From: a virus
Virus record (IMG/VR): IMGVR_UViG_3300031578_000362
Coordinates: 1 to 22,757 of that record
Strand: one strand, 5' to 3'
Length of the DNA: 22,757 bases
Positions 20,645 to 22,757 of the stretch are shown here, in pieces (position 1 is the first letter of the stretch; each line of letters opens with the position of its first letter). Both the position numbers and the translations under genes were made by a program. The notes under the pieces are model-generated. The model ran no database searches and was not told the origin of the DNA. It saw only the letters and a list, made by a program, of their open reading frames with translations.

Positions 20645-22757
20645 TCACGTCTCTTTGAGTCGCGCCTTCGGCTTGACCAGGGACACCTTGACGGCACCGC
20701 TGCGCTGGGCTCGTTCTTCGGTCGTCACATCATAGTTGATCGCGCCGATGGAATTGATCTTCGGGTACTTCTTCTTCATCGCGTCGAGCAGATGCCCGAC
20801 CGCTGGGTGCATCATCCTGCCCCAGTGGATCATTTTCGCCTTTGGGTGGAGTCGGTAGAACTCCTCGATGATCTTGCGGATGTAGCCTTTGCCGCGCGAA
20901 TCGCTGCGAGACTTCATGTAGTTGAGGTAGTAGATGGCGCGCCCTGTGTCGGTCCAATCGGTCCAATCTAGGAACGCCACGATGCAGTTGTCTTTGACGC
21001 CGGGAATGATTTCGTCCAGCACTGGTTTCTTGAGACGCCTGCCCGTTTTCGTTCGGTGACGCCATCGCTCGATCTCCGCGAAGTAGACATCGCCTTTGTT
21101 TGGCGGATCCGTGACGCTGGTGTCGCAGAGCACAAGGCGATGCACGAGGCCACCACGGTGGTAGGTCAGCGGCGACTTGCCAGCGTCGCGAAACTCGATT
21201 GACTCATCGACCACCGACTCATCTTCAGCTTCGGTCTGAACGGTGAGCACTTTCCCTACCGTCTTGAAGTTGCGCTTACGCATGACTGTCTTGGAGATCA
21301 ACTCCATCATTCGCGTGTCGCGGTTGTACTCCAACACAAACGGAATGTTGATTTGGCTCGTCAGGTCTTTGATGACCGCTTCCCAGTTCGCGCCGTGTCC
21401 GACGATCTTCTTCGCGTAGCGCGTGTAGACCCTCTGGAAGATGTGAGCCAGTTCTTCGGTGGTGATCGGCTCACCGTTGCGGCTGTCATTGACTCGGTCG
21501 AAGAAGTGCCGAGTGAACTCAATGTCGAGCCCGGCCTGTTTGAACATCGCGTCTAGGAAACGCTCCAACTGTTGAAGCTCGTTGCGAGACACGTTCTCGT
21601 TGACTTTCAGGTTCAGGTTCTCCCGCCCCACAATCCGCGCGCTACTAGCGTGGAACACCGGACCAAAAGGTGGGCCATGACTCGACAACCGTTTCACAGA
21701 CCCATTCGGCTCGACGCGAAAGACGACCGGCGCACCACCCCACTTGTTGACTGCGCGCCGCGCGTAGGTCATCGCTGACACCACGTTAGATGTGAAGAAC
21801 ACGCGGTGCCTACGCTGAGTACGAATCTCTGTTTGCTTGCCTGTCTCACTAGCGGGCTGCAGCGACGTCATCCCGAGAGCAGTCGACGTCCCGTGGTAGT
21901 AGGTTAGTGCCGCTTCGTTCAGGTCGCGGCGCTTGAGCTTCTTCACCCAACGCGGCACACGGTCGACAGGACTGAGTCCGAGAATCTCTTTCGCCTCCGG
22001 CGAGGAGTACCAATCGGACTGCCCGCGCTTCTCCCATGATGGGAGATCGCGCCAGGTGTCCCAAGCCGCGCCAAGCTCCGCACGTGTGTCGACACCGAGT
22101 TGGCGGAAGCCTGGCGATGCGGTCGCGGCGGCTTCCGTGATCTGGTTTATGTAGCGGGCGCAGGAAGCGCCAAGCATGACGCTGCCGTCGTTCAGCTTTA
22201 CCTCGATGCGCTTCGACTTGAGCGCCTTACCGCACGCGGCGCAGCAGTCTTCTGTGGAGAACGCCGTGGTTGACTTACGCATCTTCACGAAGTGCGGCGC
22301 ACCGGCCAGTGCGTTGAGCAGTTCATCGTTGAACTCTTCGGTGCTCATGTTGAATGAGCGCACGTTCGTAGACTCGCTACGAGTGTCAACGCCGAGTTGC
22401 TTGAAGCCGGGCGATGCGGTCGCTGGGATCTTGACCTCATCCAAAACAGACTCGGCCTTGTTGATGACGGCTTCTAGCAGCTTGCCGTGCTTGTTGATGA
22501 ACAGGTGCTTGGCGTCTGCCGTCTCCCGCTTAGTAACGACACCACCAGACTCCAGCGCCATAAGCAAGACAGCATGAAACGTGATCCCATTCGCATACCA
22601 GATGTCGCCGTTCTGGAGTTGTATCGCTACCACTGTGCCGTCTGGGCGGTCACCCTTCGTCCATCTCTTTAGCTCGTAGCCACTCACCGTGGTGCTCTCG
22701 GCGCGCACGCCTTCTGTCTTGTCGCTCTTCGCTCGGTTGGTCTTGAACGACACGGCG
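20645..22757 (-). CDS. Multidomain protein: Cys cluster, ADP-ribosyltransferase-like, phage module, GNAT-like (5' end uncertain)
   Basis: A GTG at 22753 could start a 702-residue protein, but the frame is open to the window edge, so the N-terminus may lie outside. Residue numbers count from that GTG. Residues 111-125 and 210-224 are a repeated linker (ATASPGF[K/R]QLGVDTR). Between them is a Cys cluster (CCAACGKAL 170-178, GASCARY 195-201). Residues ~283-352 resemble Arr-type ADP-ribosyltransferases (YYHGTS, VFFTS, MTYARRAV, VFRVEPNG; H287 and Y330 are candidate catalytic residues). Residues ~411-497 (FTRHFFDRVNDSRNG ... INIPFVLEY ... KTVMRKRNFKT) are a module I associate with phage structural polyproteins. 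Residues ~580-675 are GNAT-like, with the acetyl-CoA loop SRGKGYIRKII. It may modify host proteins, possibly after injection; this is inference. Confidence 0.8.
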   Translation of the reverse strand, partial: AVSFKTNRAKSDKTEGVRAESTTVSGYELKRWTKGDRPDGTVVAIQLQNGDIWYANGITFHAVLLMALESGGVVTKRETADAKHLFINKHGKLLEAVINKAESVLDEVKIPATASPGFKQLGVDTRSESTNVRSFNMSTEEFNDELLNALAGAPHFVKMRKSTTAFSTEDCCAACGKALKSKRIEVKLNDGSVMLGASCARYINQITEAAATASPGFRQLGVDTRAELGAAWDTWRDLPSWEKRGQSDWYSSPEAKEILGLSPVDRVPRWVKKLKRRDLNEAALTYYHGTSTALGMTSLQPASETGKQTEIRTQRRHRVFFTSNVVSAMTYARRAVNKWGGAPVVFRVEPNGSVKRLSSHGPPFGPVFHASSARIVGRENLNLKVNENVSRNELQQLERFLDAMFKQAGLDIEFTRHFFDRVNDSRNGEPITTEELAHIFQRVYTRYAKKIVGHGANWEAVIKDLTSQINIPFVLEYNRDTRMMELISKTVMRKRNFKTVGKVLTVQTEAEDESVVDESIEFRDAGKSPLTYHRGGLVHRLVLCDTSVTDPPNKGDVYFAEIERWRHRTKTGRRLKKPVLDEIIPGVKDNCIVAFLDWTDWTDTGRAIYYLNYMKSRSDSRGKGYIRKIIEEFYRLHPKAKMIHWGRMMHPAVGHLLDAMKKKYPKINSIGAINYDVTTEERAQRSGAVKVSLVKPKARLKET
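22086..22126. repeat. Direct repeat copy B within the multidomain gene
   Basis: This 41-base stretch matches 22383-22423 at 35 of 41 positions and encodes TASPGFRQLGVDTR. It lies after the Cys cluster. Confidence 0.75.
22383..22423. repeat. Direct repeat copy A within the multidomain gene
   Basis: This is the partner of 22086-22126 and encodes TASPGFKQLGVDTR. It lies before the Cys cluster, so the two copies flank that segment. Confidence 0.75.

Noticed and set aside
20410-20697. Minus-strand frame of 95 codons in the same gap
   Set aside because: It overlaps the end of the multidomain gene by over 50 bases and its product is mostly Arg and Ser, as expected from frame-shifted GC-rich DNA.
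20304-20735. Plus-strand frame of 143 codons across the intergenic region
   Set aside because: It runs into the 3' end of the multidomain gene, is Ser/Arg/Gly-rich with no domain-like pattern, and lacks a ribosome site. The region looks regulatory.
1-22757. CRISPR arrays, tRNA genes, insertion sequences, integrase or att sites
   Set aside because: I looked for regularly spaced repeats, cloverleaf-like stretches ending in CCA, transposase motifs and terminal inverted repeats, and saw none. A tRNAscan or repeat search could still reveal something missed by eye.

Overview
The window is a stretch of a GC-rich double-stranded DNA tailed bacteriophage genome. It could instead be a prophage, but no integrase, att site or host gene is visible. 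Every gene I can support lies on the minus strand, so transcription runs from high to low coordinates. Genes are packed tightly with ATGA, TGATG and TAATG overlaps, and TGA, TAA and TAG are all used as ordinary stops. The host cannot be named. A B12-dependent (class II) ribonucleotide reductase, GC-rich DNA and several gene starts without a Shine-Dalgarno are compatible with an actinobacterial or aquatic host, but this is weak inference.

Layout in transcription order. (1) 22757-20645: a large multidomain protein, open at the window edge, with a Cys cluster, an Arr-like ADP-ribosyltransferase-like segment, a phage-type central module and a C-terminal GNAT-like segment. (2) 20644-20262: a 383-base regulatory gap with many dyads and a good sigma70-type promoter. 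(3) 20261-14730: packaging and head genes: large terminase, a small beta-rich protein, a T4 gp20-like portal, a 44-residue four-cysteine mini-protein that gene callers would probably miss, and a head-morphogenesis protein. (4) 14733-8357: accessory and DNA-metabolism genes: an unknown protein, a RuvC-like resolvase, two unknown proteins, a protein with an RNA-polymerase-alpha-CTD-like helix-hairpin-helix segment, a one-span membrane protein, class II ribonucleotide reductase NrdJ, and a small unknown protein. A strong hairpin terminator follows. (5) 8225-6141: a UvrD/Rep-type helicase whose promoter sits so close to the ATG that the mRNA should be leaderless. (6) 6075-1: virion and tail genes, comprising two 368-residue proteins, two proteins sharing a C-terminal module, three small structural candidates and a propeller-like protein cut by the left edge.

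The genes fit one lytic programme: dNTP supply (NrdJ), DNA unwinding (UvrD-like), branch resolution before packaging (RuvC-like), packaging through TerL and portal, and adsorption through tail fibres. Major capsid, prohead protease, tape measure, tail tube and lysis enzymes are not in the window.

The most interesting points are the ADP-ribosyltransferase/acetyltransferase-like fusion with its internal repeat, three exact copies of the palindrome GCAGGTACCTGC (one intergenic, two inside genes), the 44-residue zinc-ribbon-like mini-gene, the alpha-CTD-like protein, and the predicted leaderless helicase transcript.
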